From Candidatus Avigastranaerophilus faecigallinarum (GTDB lineage: Bacteria > Cyanobacteriota > Vampirovibrionia > Gastranaerophilales > Gastranaerophilaceae): a DNA stretch of 33,475 bases. Both the position numbers and the translations under genes were made by a program. The stretch lies in contig DVJT01000076.1 in NCBI GenBank assembly GCA_018716565.1, forward strand, positions 1-33,475, in the 5' to 3' direction. Positions 8,585 to 15,672 of this stretch are shown here, one piece after another; positions within the stretch are counted from its first letter, which is position 1; each line of letters begins with the position of its first letter. The notes under the pieces are model-generated. The model was not told the origin of the DNA. It saw only the letters and a program-made list of their open reading frames with translations, and searched no databases.

Positions 8585-9973
8585 ATGGGATTTTTAAATA
8601 TGTTTTCAAGTGCAATAATCATGATTTTGTTAATCAGTTTATTGATTTTAGTACATGAATTGGGACATTTTTGTGCTGCGAAGTTAGTAGGAATAAGAGT
8701 TGATAAATTTGGGTTTGGTTTACCAATCGGACCGACTTTATTTTCTAAAAAATTTGGTGAAACAGAAATTTTAATCCATGCATTTTTACTTGGTGGTTAT
8801 GTTTCATTTCCTGACGATGAAGAAGATTGTGATTTGCCAAAAGATTCCACTTTAAGGTTTTCTAATAAATCAGTAGGACAAAGGGCACTTGTTATATCTG
8901 CAGGTGTAATATGTAATGTTATTTTAGCTTATTTCCTAATATTTTTTACAGGACTTTTGTGGAAACATTTACCTGATAATAAATTTGTTATTAAGTTTGA
9001 AAAATTTGCACCAAGTGCCGTTCAATCTATAATTGATTCAGGTATTCAAAAAGGTGATATTTTATATACTGTTAACGGTTTAAAGGTTGATTATCCTATA
9101 ACCTTAACAAGACATCTTGATTTATCAAAGGAATTTGATGGTTTCGCTTCTCAAAAGTTAATTGAAAGTAAATTGGCAGAGTTAAAATCTTTAAATCCTC
9201 AATTATCCGATAATGAAATTATAAAAGCAGGTACAATTGTAAAACTTCCTAAATTTACAGATGAAGAAAGTGTTAAGTTATCTGTTGATAATATTTTAGG
9301 TTTGGAGAAATATAAATCAAAAGAAACTCAGCTTTCTGATTTTCAAAAAGATTTAAGAGATAAGATTAATTACAGCAGCGAATATAAACTTGAAAGTGAT
9401 GCTTTACCAATTGATATAGCTGCAGCGATTTCTGATACCAAAAAACCGGTTTCAATAGTTGTTTTAAGAAATAATCAAGAAGTACAATTAAAACCTGTCT
9501 ATGCAGGTAAAGATGGAAAGCTTGGTATTGAACAATCATATAGTGAGAAATATACTGAAACCAAAAACCTAAAGGAATTAATTCCTGCAACGATTCATTA
9601 TGTTAACTATAATATAGGATTTATGGTATATACTCTTGGAAAACTATTTACAGGTAAAATTCCAATGAGTGAAATGAACGGAATTATTGCTATTACAAAA
9701 ATAGGAACTGAAATAATTGCATATAAAGGTATATTCCAAGGTTTATTGTTGACAGCTATGATATCTTTAAACTTGGCATTAATTAATATATTGCCTATTC
9801 CGGCTTTAGACGGAGGACATTTATTATTCCTTATTATCGAGAAGATAACAGGAAAACCTGTAAGTAAGAAATTTGTTGAAATATTAAGTAATTTCTTCTT
9901 CTATTTATTAATAGCCTTGATGGTATTGATTTTATATAATGATATCCATGCTTGGATAATAGGTAAAATTTAG
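8585..9973 (+). CDS. rseP: Site-2 metalloprotease RseP/RasP with enlarged PDZ region
   Basis: Intramembrane zinc protease (M50B) that cuts transmembrane substrates such as anti-sigma factors. The HELGH motif is at 24-28 in the first membrane helix. The second metal motif NILPIPALDGG is at 401-411 (Asp409), and further hydrophobic helices lie near 102-125 and 435-452. A PDZ-type segment begins near 142, with the GDILYTVNG carboxylate-loop region at 157-165. About 105 residues (180-287) separate this from the continuation KPVSIVVLRNNQEVQLKPV. The insert is charged and probably helical, and holds a LysM-like stretch, LKSLNPQLSDNEIIKAG at 200-216. The total of 462 residues is longer than typical RseP/RasP proteins. 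The ATG at 8585 has only a weak AGAG site upstream. The gene is followed by gmk after about 70 bases. Confidence 0.93.
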   Translation: MGFLNMFSSAIIMILLISLLILVHELGHFCAAKLVGIRVDKFGFGLPIGPTLFSKKFGETEILIHAFLLGGYVSFPDDEEDCDLPKDSTLRFSNKSVGQRALVISAGVICNVILAYFLIFFTGLLWKHLPDNKFVIKFEKFAPSAVQSIIDSGIQKGDILYTVNGLKVDYPITLTRHLDLSKEFDGFASQKLIESKLAELKSLNPQLSDNEIIKAGTIVKLPKFTDEESVKLSVDNILGLEKYKSKETQLSDFQKDLRDKINYSSEYKLESDALPIDIAAAISDTKKPVSIVVLRNNQEVQLKPVYAGKDGKLGIEQSYSEKYTETKNLKELIPATIHYVNYNIGFMVYTLGKLFTGKIPMSEMNGIIAITKIGTEIIAYKGIFQGLLLTAMISLNLALINILPIPALDGGHLLFLIIEKITGKPVSKKFVEILSNFFFYLLIALMVLILYNDIHAWIIGKI

Positions 9974-10012
9974 TAAAAATAAAATATGATTTTCTTTTTA
10001 TATTTATTCAGG

Positions 10013-10018
10013 TATAAT
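10013..10018 (+). promoter_or_regulatory. Possible -10 box upstream of gmk
   Basis: A perfect TATAAT lies 29 bases before the gmk ATG, in the rseP-gmk gap. The -35 position is poor (TTTTCT), so this is tentative. Confidence 0.35.
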
Positions 10019-10046
10019 CTATAAAAATTGTATAAAAAGGGAATTT

Positions 10047-10598
10047 ATGAAAGGTCATTTATATATAGTTGCGGGATGCTCCGGAGTTGGAAAAGGCACT
10101 TTATTAAAGCTTTTCTTAAAGGAAAATCCTGAAATTAAGTTATCAATATCTGCTACAACAAGAAAGCCAAGACAAGGTGAAGAAGATGGTGTAAGCTATT
10201 TTTTTGTATCTAAAGAAGATTTTCAAAAATCTATTGATAATGATGAATTCTTAGAATGGGCAGAATTTAGCGGTAATTTCTATGGAACTAAAAAGAGTTT
10301 TGTAGAAAAAACATTGGCCAAAGGAATAGATTTGATTTTAGAAATTGAAGTTCAAGGTGCAAAACAAGTAAAGGAAAAAATGCCTGAAGCTACTTCAATT
10401 TTTATTATGCCTCCATCTTTAGAAGATTTAGAAAAGCGTTTAAGAGGCAGACATACTGAAAGTGAAGAAGCTATACAACGAAGGCTTAGTGTTGCTGCAA
10501 GAGAAATAGAAGCCGGTAAAAACTTTGATTATCAAATTATTAATGATAACATAGAAGAAGCATTGGCTAATATGCAGAAAATCTTTAATTATAGGTAA
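10047..10598 (+). CDS. gmk: Guanylate kinase
   Basis: Phosphorylates GMP to GDP using ATP. The P-loop GCSGVGKGT is at 10-18, with Cys at the position usually held by Pro. The GMP-binding part includes SISATTRKPRQGE (about 34-46) and EWAEFSGNFYGT (about 70-81). LEIEVQGAKQV and the lid RLRGRHTESEEAIQRRL follow. The 183-residue length is slightly short for the family. AAAGGGAA precedes the start. The last 45 conserved bases are duplicated 735 bp downstream, next to coaBC. The present C-terminus (IFNYR) differs from the one encoded by the second copy (IFNNKG), so the current end may have been replaced when the intervening segment arrived. Confidence 0.96.
   Translation: MKGHLYIVAGCSGVGKGTLLKLFLKENPEIKLSISATTRKPRQGEEDGVSYFFVSKEDFQKSIDNDEFLEWAEFSGNFYGTKKSFVEKTLAKGIDLILEIEVQGAKQVKEKMPEATSIFIMPPSLEDLEKRLRGRHTESEEAIQRRLSVAAREIEAGKNFDYQIINDNIEEALANMQKIFNYR
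10545..10589 (+). repeat. Direct repeat R1: 3' end of gmk
   Basis: A 45-base segment coding for DNIEEALANMQKIFN inside gmk. It matches 11280-11324 at 43 of 45 positions; both differences are third-codon and silent (GCA/GCG and CAG/CAA). The offset between the copies is exactly 735 bp, and they bracket the minus-strand gene at 10603-11148. Confidence 0.9.
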
Positions 10599-10602
10599 TA
10601 AT

Positions 10603-11148
10603 CTATTGCATATGTATAGATTCTGTTTGTAGTAATTTTGAAACTTCTTCTGAAGTTAGATTTTCTTTCGTTACAGGAATCAATTCTCCTGTAATTGCAT
10701 CTCTATGTACATAATTAATATTATATGTACCATCATCATTTTGTTTTAGTGTTCCAGAACATAGAGATTTATCTGCCATAATTTCTACTTCGGTCATTGT
10801 TTTATATTTTGCTTTTGCACCATAAACAGTTGGTTGTTTTTTTACAGTGTATGTTCCGTCTTCATTTCTTGTAATTAAACTACTAGAACCACAAATTGTT
10901 GGTTTTAGTATAGCACTTCCGTCTGAAAATTTAGTTGCGTTTTTAAATTGTGTATCAAAATTTTTATTATTTGTTATTATGTTTGGATAATAACCCATAA
11001 TTTGAGATGCATTTACAGTTTTTTTATCTTCAATAGGTAAATCTAATTGTTCTTCTTTTGTTTGGTTTGATGTTCCGGTTGTATTACATTCAGTTTTTTG
11101 ATTTATATTATTGTATGTGATTGCTTGTTTAATTTCTCCAATGTTCAT
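10603..11148 (-). CDS. Orphan protein inside the gmk-tail duplication
   Basis: 181 residues, no family recognised. The first 65 residues are polar, rich in Asn, Thr and Gln, and probably disordered. The central and C-terminal parts contain two related stretches, RNEDGTYTVKKQP (about 112-124) and QNDDGTYNINYVH (about 145-157). Each has an acidic-DGTY turn and reads like a beta hairpin. Four Cys are present and there is no signal peptide or membrane segment. AAGGAC precedes the ATG with suitable spacing. The stop is 4 bases from the gmk stop (convergent). The gene and its upstream region fill the space between two copies of the gmk 3' end, which suggests it arrived as a unit between gmk and coaBC. 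Confidence 0.8.
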   Translation of the reverse strand: MNIGEIKQAITYNNINQKTECNTTGTSNQTKEEQLDLPIEDKKTVNASQIMGYYPNIITNNKNFDTQFKNATKFSDGSAILKPTICGSSSLITRNEDGTYTVKKQPTVYGAKAKYKTMTEVEIMADKSLCSGTLKQNDDGTYNINYVHRDAITGELIPVTKENLTSEEVSKLLQTESIHMQ

Positions 11149-11270
11149 TTTTTAATGTCCTTTATTTTATTCTGCTGTATATATAATTAAAGTAAATTTC
11201 TTAAAAAAAATGCTAAGAATAATAAAAAATTATTTTAAACTTAATATCTCTTATAATTTTTAATATATAA

Positions 11271-11336
11271 TTGTTTGATGATAACATAGAAGAAGCGTTG
11301 GCTAATATGCAAAAAATCTTTAATAATAAAGGGTAA
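11271..11336 (+). pseudogene. Direct repeat R2: displaced gmk 3' remnant
   Basis: Read in the gmk frame, 11271-11336 encodes LFDDNIEEALANMQKIFNNKG and a TAA stop, which looks like an ordinary guanylate kinase C-terminus. No in-frame start lies upstream (TAA at 11268), so it is not expressed as a gene. Its end supplies AAAGGG, the likely ribosome site for coaBC at 11340. The most economical reading is that this is the older gmk end, still attached to coaBC, while R1 is the end in use now. Confidence 0.85.
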
Positions 11337-11339
11337 AAA

Positions 11340-12524
11340 ATGCTTAGCGGAAAAAACGTCTTAGTTGGTATAACAGGAGCTATTGCAGCTTATAAAGTTT
11401 GTGAATTGATTCGTTTGTTTAAAAAAAATCATGCAAATGTAAAAGTTGTTGTTACTCCTAATGCATTGAATTTTGTTACTAAGACTACATTAGAATCATT
11501 AAGTCAAAATGCTGTTGATATTGAGCAATTTAATATCAAAGAATATAAGCCTGAACATATAGCTTTGACTGATGAAGCGGATATCTTTGTTATTGCACCT
11601 GCGAGCGCAAATACAATTGCAAAAATGGCTTTAGGAATTTGTGATAATTTATTAACATCAACATTCTGTGCTTTTAAAAAGCCTGTTGTAATAGCACCTT
11701 GTATGAACACAAATATGTGGGAAAATCCCGCTGTAGAAAAAAATATTGAAATTCTAAAGAATAGAGGAATAAAAGTAATTGAACCTGATACTGGCTTTTT
11801 AGCCTGCGGAACTAACGGTAAAGGCAGACTTGCTGATATAAATTTAATTTATGATACTGTTAAAGATATTTTATTGCCTGAACAAATATTAAAAGGTAAA
11901 AAGGTTGTAATAACAGCTGGTGGTACGAAGGAAAATATTGATGCAGTAAGATATATCGGAAATTATTCTTCAGGCAAAATGGGCATTGCATTAGCTGATA
12001 GTGCATATAAACTCGGAGCTGATGTTGTTCTTATTTCTACAGTTGATGTTGATAAAAAATATAAAGTGATAAATGTTCAAACAGCTCAAGAAATGTATGA
12101 TAAAGTAAACGAAGAGTTTAAAGATGCTTATACATTAATTATGGCTGCTGCTGTAAGTGATTATCGGGTAAGAAATAAATCTGAACAAAAAATAAAAAAG
12201 GATGGAAATCCTCTAATAATTGAACTTGTTGAGAATCCTGACATTTTAAAAGAAATGTCTAAAATTAAGCGAAATGACCAAATTGTTGTGGGATTTTGTG
12301 CTGAAAGTCAAAATTTAATGGAATTTGCAAAACAAAAGATTTCAAAGAAAAAATGTGATTATATATGTGCAAATGATATTTCTAAAAAAGACATCGGCTT
12401 CTCGTCAAATGATAATGAATTGTATATAATAGATAAAGAAATGAATGTTTGTCATTTTGAAAAAGCTGATAAACAAATTATAGCTATGAAGATTTTGGAA
12501 AAAATTTATGGAAAAAGTAAGTAA
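11340..12524 (+). CDS. coaBC: Bifunctional phosphopantothenoylcysteine decarboxylase / phosphopantothenate-cysteine ligase
   Basis: Catalyses two consecutive steps of coenzyme A synthesis. The N-terminal CoaC flavoprotein half (1-180) has GITGAIAAYK, the active-site His73 (EHIAL), the PxMN motif PCMNTNMW (Asn123) and the flap ACGTNGKGR with catalytic Cys156. The C-terminal CoaB half (about 187-394) has ITAGGTKENIDAVRYI, Asn208 in GNYSSGKMG, and AAAVSDYRV. The 394-residue length is normal. The start lies 3 bases after the stop of the gmk remnant. It is the first gene of a tight operon with the NIF3-like gene, which overlaps its last 17 bases. Confidence 0.97.
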   Translation: MLSGKNVLVGITGAIAAYKVCELIRLFKKNHANVKVVVTPNALNFVTKTTLESLSQNAVDIEQFNIKEYKPEHIALTDEADIFVIAPASANTIAKMALGICDNLLTSTFCAFKKPVVIAPCMNTNMWENPAVEKNIEILKNRGIKVIEPDTGFLACGTNGKGRLADINLIYDTVKDILLPEQILKGKKVVITAGGTKENIDAVRYIGNYSSGKMGIALADSAYKLGADVVLISTVDVDKKYKVINVQTAQEMYDKVNEEFKDAYTLIMAAAVSDYRVRNKSEQKIKKDGNPLIIELVENPDILKEMSKIKRNDQIVVGFCAESQNLMEFAKQKISKKKCDYICANDISKKDIGFSSNDNELYIIDKEMNVCHFEKADKQIIAMKILEKIYGKSK

Positions 12525-13242
12525 AATTATAAAAAGAATAGAAGAGTTTGCACCGTTAAACACAATGCAGAAATGGGATAATTCAGGCTGGCAGATAAAT
12601 TTAGGTATCGAAGATACAAATAGAATTCTATTAGCACTTGATGTCACTCCATCTACTGTTGATGAGGCTATTAATAAAAAATGTGACTTGATTATATCAC
12701 ATCATCCAATATTTTTTAATTCAATAAAAACAATAGAATCCCCATTTATAATTAAGGCAATTCAAAATAATATACAAGTATACTCAGCTCATACTAACTT
12801 AGATATAGCACAAGGCGGTGTAAGTGAATATCTTGCAGAAAAATGCGGATTTACAGATTTAGATACTGCTTTTGAATTTATTAAATATAAACAGTTTGAT
12901 GAAGAAAAAAACTTTTCAAAACTGATTTCAACTCTGAAAACAATTTTTAGCTTGCCAAGTGTAAGAGTTGTAAATAGTCAAAGAAAAACATATAAATCTA
13001 TAGCATTTTGTTCAGGCAGTGGTGCAGAGTATATTCAAGAACTTGAAAAAATTGGTATAGACGTATTTATAACTGGTGATTTAAAACATCATCAGGCACT
13101 GAATGCTACAAATATGACCATTGTTGATTTGGGCCATTTTCATAGTGAAAGATTTGTTGTTGAAATTTTTGAAAATATATTGAAAAATGAAGATGTAGAA
13201 GTTATAGCAGCTGTTGAAAAACCTGCTTGGGAGTTAATTTAA
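12508..13242 (+). CDS. NIF3-like (DUF34) metal-binding protein
   Basis: 244 residues of the NIF3/YbgI (DUF34) family. Members form dimetal-binding toroids; some are described as GTP cyclohydrolase 1 type 2 homologs, but the cellular role is unsettled. Metal ligands are visible in SHHP (His65, His66), SAHTNLD (about 93-99) and the C-terminal DLGHFHSE (207-214). It is shorter than versions carrying a central PII-like domain. The ATG lies inside coaBC (17-base overlap), and its stop overlaps the next ATG by one base. Translational coupling across the operon is likely. Confidence 0.93.
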   Translation: MEKVSKIIKRIEEFAPLNTMQKWDNSGWQINLGIEDTNRILLALDVTPSTVDEAINKKCDLIISHHPIFFNSIKTIESPFIIKAIQNNIQVYSAHTNLDIAQGGVSEYLAEKCGFTDLDTAFEFIKYKQFDEEKNFSKLISTLKTIFSLPSVRVVNSQRKTYKSIAFCSGSGAEYIQELEKIGIDVFITGDLKHHQALNATNMTIVDLGHFHSERFVVEIFENILKNEDVEVIAAVEKPAWELI

Positions 13243-13772
13243 TGAAAAAGATTTTTATATCAATATTAAGTGTTTTATTATTGCAGAGTTTTGTTATGGC
13301 AAAAGATACGTTGCAATTTGATTTCCCGAATGAAGGATGGCATAAAGTTTCAAGTCCTGATGGAATTGAAAGCAAAAAATGTTATGTACCATATAATCAA
13401 AGTTCGGATAATTACACAGAAATGCTTATTTTTTCGGAACGTGTTTTAAAGAATCAAGGCTTATCTCCAATGGTGATGCTCCATAAACAATTAGGTAAGG
13501 ATAGAAATAATTATCCTGATATTGTTCCTGAATATATAGTAAGTGATTTTGATAATGCTATGGTTACTTGGTGTAGTAAAATGAAAAATACTTGCGCCGT
13601 TGAAAGGGCTTTTCAAGGTAAAGAGGGAATTATTTTTGCTATATATCAAAATAAAGCTCCTCATTATTCACAAAATATGTTTGGTCAATGGTCAAATATA
13701 TTGAGTAAAGTTAAAGTTTATGAATCTGAAGTTGATGGTGCTTCTGCAAAAAATCTAATAGAGCTTGATTAA
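13242..13772 (+). CDS. Secreted protein of unknown function in the coaBC-rsmD operon
   Basis: 176 residues from the ATG at 13242, which overlaps the previous stop (TAATG); an upstream start at 13227 is less likely because it would put polar residues before the signal peptide. MKKIFISILSVLLLQSFVMA is a clear signal peptide with probable cleavage after position 20. The mature part has Trp and Tyr scattered through mixed alpha/beta sequence, with Cys in KKCYVP and a Cys pair in TWCSKMKNTCAVE that could form a disulfide. I do not recognise the family. Its last base is shared with the start of rsmD. Confidence 0.85.
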   Translation: MKKIFISILSVLLLQSFVMAKDTLQFDFPNEGWHKVSSPDGIESKKCYVPYNQSSDNYTEMLIFSERVLKNQGLSPMVMLHKQLGKDRNNYPDIVPEYIVSDFDNAMVTWCSKMKNTCAVERAFQGKEGIIFAIYQNKAPHYSQNMFGQWSNILSKVKVYESEVDGASAKNLIELD

Positions 13773-14302
13773 TGAATATTACAGGCGGTAAATATAATTC
13801 AAGAAAAATAAAAACGGCAGAATATGAAAATATAAAGCCCACATTATCAAAAACTCGCCAGGGTATTTTTAATACTTTGTCTGCAATGATTGATTTTGAA
13901 GGGAAGTTATTTATTGACCTATTCTCAGGTAGCGGTATAATGGGGCTTGAAGCTATATCAAGAGGCTTTAGAGTTATTTCTTTTGAAAAAGATAAAAAAA
14001 CGGCCTTATCAATTAAGGAAAGTTATAAAAGTCTTGGGCTCATTCCTGAATTATATTTTGGTGATGCTTTAAAAAATATCTTAAAGATTAATTTAAAAGC
14101 AGATGTTATTTTTCTTGATCCGCCATATGATTCTGATTTATATGAAAAATCTTTAAAGATTATAAAAGATAATAATATATTGGATGATGAAGGTATTATT
14201 ATCTTGGAACATCCTATTGATAAGAATATAAATATTCAAGATTTTGAAATTATTAAAATTAAAACATATGGTGATAAACAGATTACTTATTTAAAATTAT
14301 AG
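13772..14302 (+). CDS. rsmD: 16S rRNA (guanine-966-N2)-methyltransferase RsmD
   Basis: SAM-dependent enzyme that methylates G966 of 16S rRNA during 30S assembly. The N-terminal ITGGKYNSRKIKT is typical of the family, followed by PTLSKTRQGIFNTL. The SAM-binding loop is DLFSGSGIMG (49-58), and the catalytic amino-methylase motif is DPPY at 116-119. The 176-residue length is usual. The ATG overlaps the stop of the preceding secreted-protein gene. No hairpin terminator is obvious directly after it; a repeat-rich intergenic region follows. Confidence 0.94.
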   Translation: MNITGGKYNSRKIKTAEYENIKPTLSKTRQGIFNTLSAMIDFEGKLFIDLFSGSGIMGLEAISRGFRVISFEKDKKTALSIKESYKSLGLIPELYFGDALKNILKINLKADVIFLDPPYDSDLYEKSLKIIKDNNILDDEGIIILEHPIDKNINIQDFEIIKIKTYGDKQITYLKL

Positions 14303-14330
14303 ATATTTCTGTTTAAAAATAATTTAACCT

Positions 14331-14376
14331 GTTTCAATAAACAAAATAACGAAACTACATATACAGTTGTACTTTT
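14331..14376 (+). repeat. 46-bp direct repeat, copy 1
   Basis: Begins GTTTCAATAAACAAAATAAC and ends AGTTGTACTTTT. It matches 14581-14626 at 44 of 46 positions, exactly 250 bp away. The first 25 bases are bounded by GTTTC and its complement GAAAC. Confidence 0.9.
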
Positions 14377-14454
14377 TTCTTTTTTTATTCAAGTTTTGTT
14401 TAAAATTTACTTCCTAAATTTTGGTTTTTAAATGAACATAATGTAATCTATTAC

Positions 14455-14480
14455 GTACTTTTCTCATTGCAGAAAAGTAC
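14455..14480 (+). repeat. Perfect 10-bp palindromic hairpin
   Basis: GTACTTTTCT (14455-14464), loop CATTGC, AGAAAAGTAC (14471-14480). No T-run follows, so it is not a standard terminator. It resembles dispersed palindromic intergenic elements. Confidence 0.85.
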
Positions 14481-14531
14481 CAAAAGGCTAGCAACTTGAT
14501 ATTTCGTTTCTATTTTGTTAATTTCAACCTG

Positions 14532-14573
14532 AAGCTTTGTAACTCGGACTTCGTCCTCAAACAGACAAAGCTT
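14532..14573 (+). repeat. Nested inverted repeat
   Basis: The outer arms AAGCTTTGT (14532-14540) and ACAAAGCTT (14565-14573) pair perfectly. Inside them GGAC-TTC-GTCC forms a second small hairpin. The structure lies between the two 46-bp direct repeats. Confidence 0.8.
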
Positions 14574-14580
14574 TGATATC

Positions 14581-14626
14581 GTTTCAATAAACAAAATAAC
14601 GAAACTACATATATAGTTGCACTTTT
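14581..14626 (+). repeat. 46-bp direct repeat, copy 2
   Basis: Second copy of the 14331-14376 repeat with two substitutions (ATACAG/ATATAG and TTGTAC/TTGCAC). A degenerate inverted relative of its core lies at about 14502-14528. Together these define the 388-bp gene-free stretch 14303-14690 as a composite repeat region. Confidence 0.9.
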
Positions 14627-14641
14627 AATAAAAATAAAACA

Positions 14642-14673
14642 AAAAAAGACCGATTATTAAATCGGTCTTTTTT
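14642..14673. terminator. Terminator after the 14691 gene (bidirectional form)
   Basis: A 13-base perfect inverted repeat AAAAAAGACCGAT (14642-14654) / ATCGGTCTTTTTT (14661-14673) with a 6-base loop. The A/T tracts form the outer stem, so it can act on either strand. It serves the minus-strand gene ending at 14691. Confidence 0.85.
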
Positions 14674-14690
14674 AAACTCTTTCTAATCAA

Positions 14691-14984
14691 CTAGGCTGCA
14701 ACACCTTTAATTTCAGTAATTAAATAATTTGCAATCCATTCAAAATCGCTATTTGATTCTGCTGCTTTTTGAAGATAGTCAATAGATGATTCTCCAATTC
14801 TAATTAAAATCATAGCAACAATTCCTCTTGTTCTGCCTTTTAAAACTTGAAGAGAATCTACAAGAGAAGGAACTGCTTCTTTACCGATATTAACAAGTTC
14901 ATTTTCTATTTCATTTTTTACGTTATTATCAGCGTTTTCTAATTTATTTAAATATTCGTTTATTGGTAATAATATTGTATTCAT
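14691..14984 (-). CDS. Small HEAT-repeat-like protein
   Basis: 97 residues, almost entirely helical. The helix pair with EAVPSLVDSLQ followed by RTRGIVAMILIRIGESSIDYL has the hydrophobic spacing and the Pro/Arg/Ile pattern of HEAT or PBS-lyase-type repeats, giving about two repeats. Such proteins usually bind other proteins; no partner can be named. AGAGG lies upstream of the ATG, and a minus-strand TATAAT is at 15023-15028. It is a single gene with its own terminator. Confidence 0.75.
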   Translation of the reverse strand: MNTILLPINEYLNKLENADNNVKNEIENELVNIGKEAVPSLVDSLQVLKGRTRGIVAMILIRIGESSIDYLQKAAESNSDFEWIANYLITEIKGVAA

Positions 14985-15295
14985 CTATTTGCCTCTTCTT
15001 ATATTTCAAAACTTCCGATTTTATTATAAGGCAAAAAATTCAAAATCCTGTTTTTTTAATATATTCTTTATATCGACCCTGAAAATCAATAAAATCAAAT
15101 ATTTTACATTGATTTAGATTATAATTTTTATTGTTATTCATTTAAAAATAGCCCGAATATATAAGATTGATATTACCTTTTGGTGTATTTTTTTCTTCTT
15201 TGAATATGTTTAAACTGTAAATATCCTGAAACTAAATGGAATTTTTCAGGATTTGGGAGTGTGTTCAATAAAAGTCATTGCGGGGTATAGAAAAA
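14985..15295. other. Gene-free stretch of about 310 bp
   Basis: AT-rich sequence between two divergent small genes. It holds the probable -10 box (minus strand, 15023-15028) of the HEAT-like gene. I see no RNA gene, convincing hairpin or conserved open frame here. The plus-strand promoter of the next gene is not clear. Confidence 0.5.
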
Positions 15296-15604
15296 ATGCT
15301 AGTTGAAAAATACATTAATGGATTAAATCAAAGAAGCCAAATAGAATTCAAGAATATATCTAAAGATATAATTCCTTGGTTAGAGCAAACGGCTTTAGAA
15401 AATAATTGTTTGATAGATAAAAAAGAGTGGAAAAGTAAGTATAACAGTTATGTTATTTATGATTATGAGCCATTTTGTTCTGATGGATTTGAAATAAATG
15501 TTACTGTGTCTTCTCACGATATTAATTATTTGTATTTTTTGAAATTTCTATATGATAACAAATTGGATACTATTGAATATTTGAATAATTGTATAGGTGA
15601 CTAG
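15296..15604 (+). CDS. Hypothetical small protein
   Basis: 102 residues from the ATG at 15296; a TTG at 15278 is also in frame. A GGGG run about 10 bases upstream of the ATG is the only candidate ribosome site, so the start is uncertain. The protein is acidic, with aromatic residues concentrated in the second half (YNSYVIYDYEPF, INYLYFLKFLYDN). No signal peptide, membrane segment or known motif was recognised. It precedes the Hsp20-like gene by about 70 bases without obvious coupling. Codon use looks like that of its neighbours, which supports a real gene. Confidence 0.55.
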   Translation: MLVEKYINGLNQRSQIEFKNISKDIIPWLEQTALENNCLIDKKEWKSKYNSYVIYDYEPFCSDGFEINVTVSSHDINYLYFLKFLYDNKLDTIEYLNNCIGD

Positions 15605-15672
15605 TACACTTTGTTATTGTAAATCAGTAAAACAAAATATATAATTTAATTGCAAAAAAGAAAGGAAGCAAT

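Noticed and set aside
10603-11148. Insertion sequence between gmk and coaBC
   Set aside because: The encoded protein has no transposase motif and there are no terminal inverted repeats. The flanking direct repeats are a gene end, far longer than a normal target duplication.
14331-14626. CRISPR array suggested by a 46-bp direct repeat
   Set aside because: Only two copies with a 204-bp interval, internal palindromes between them, and no cas genes. A dispersed intergenic element fits better.
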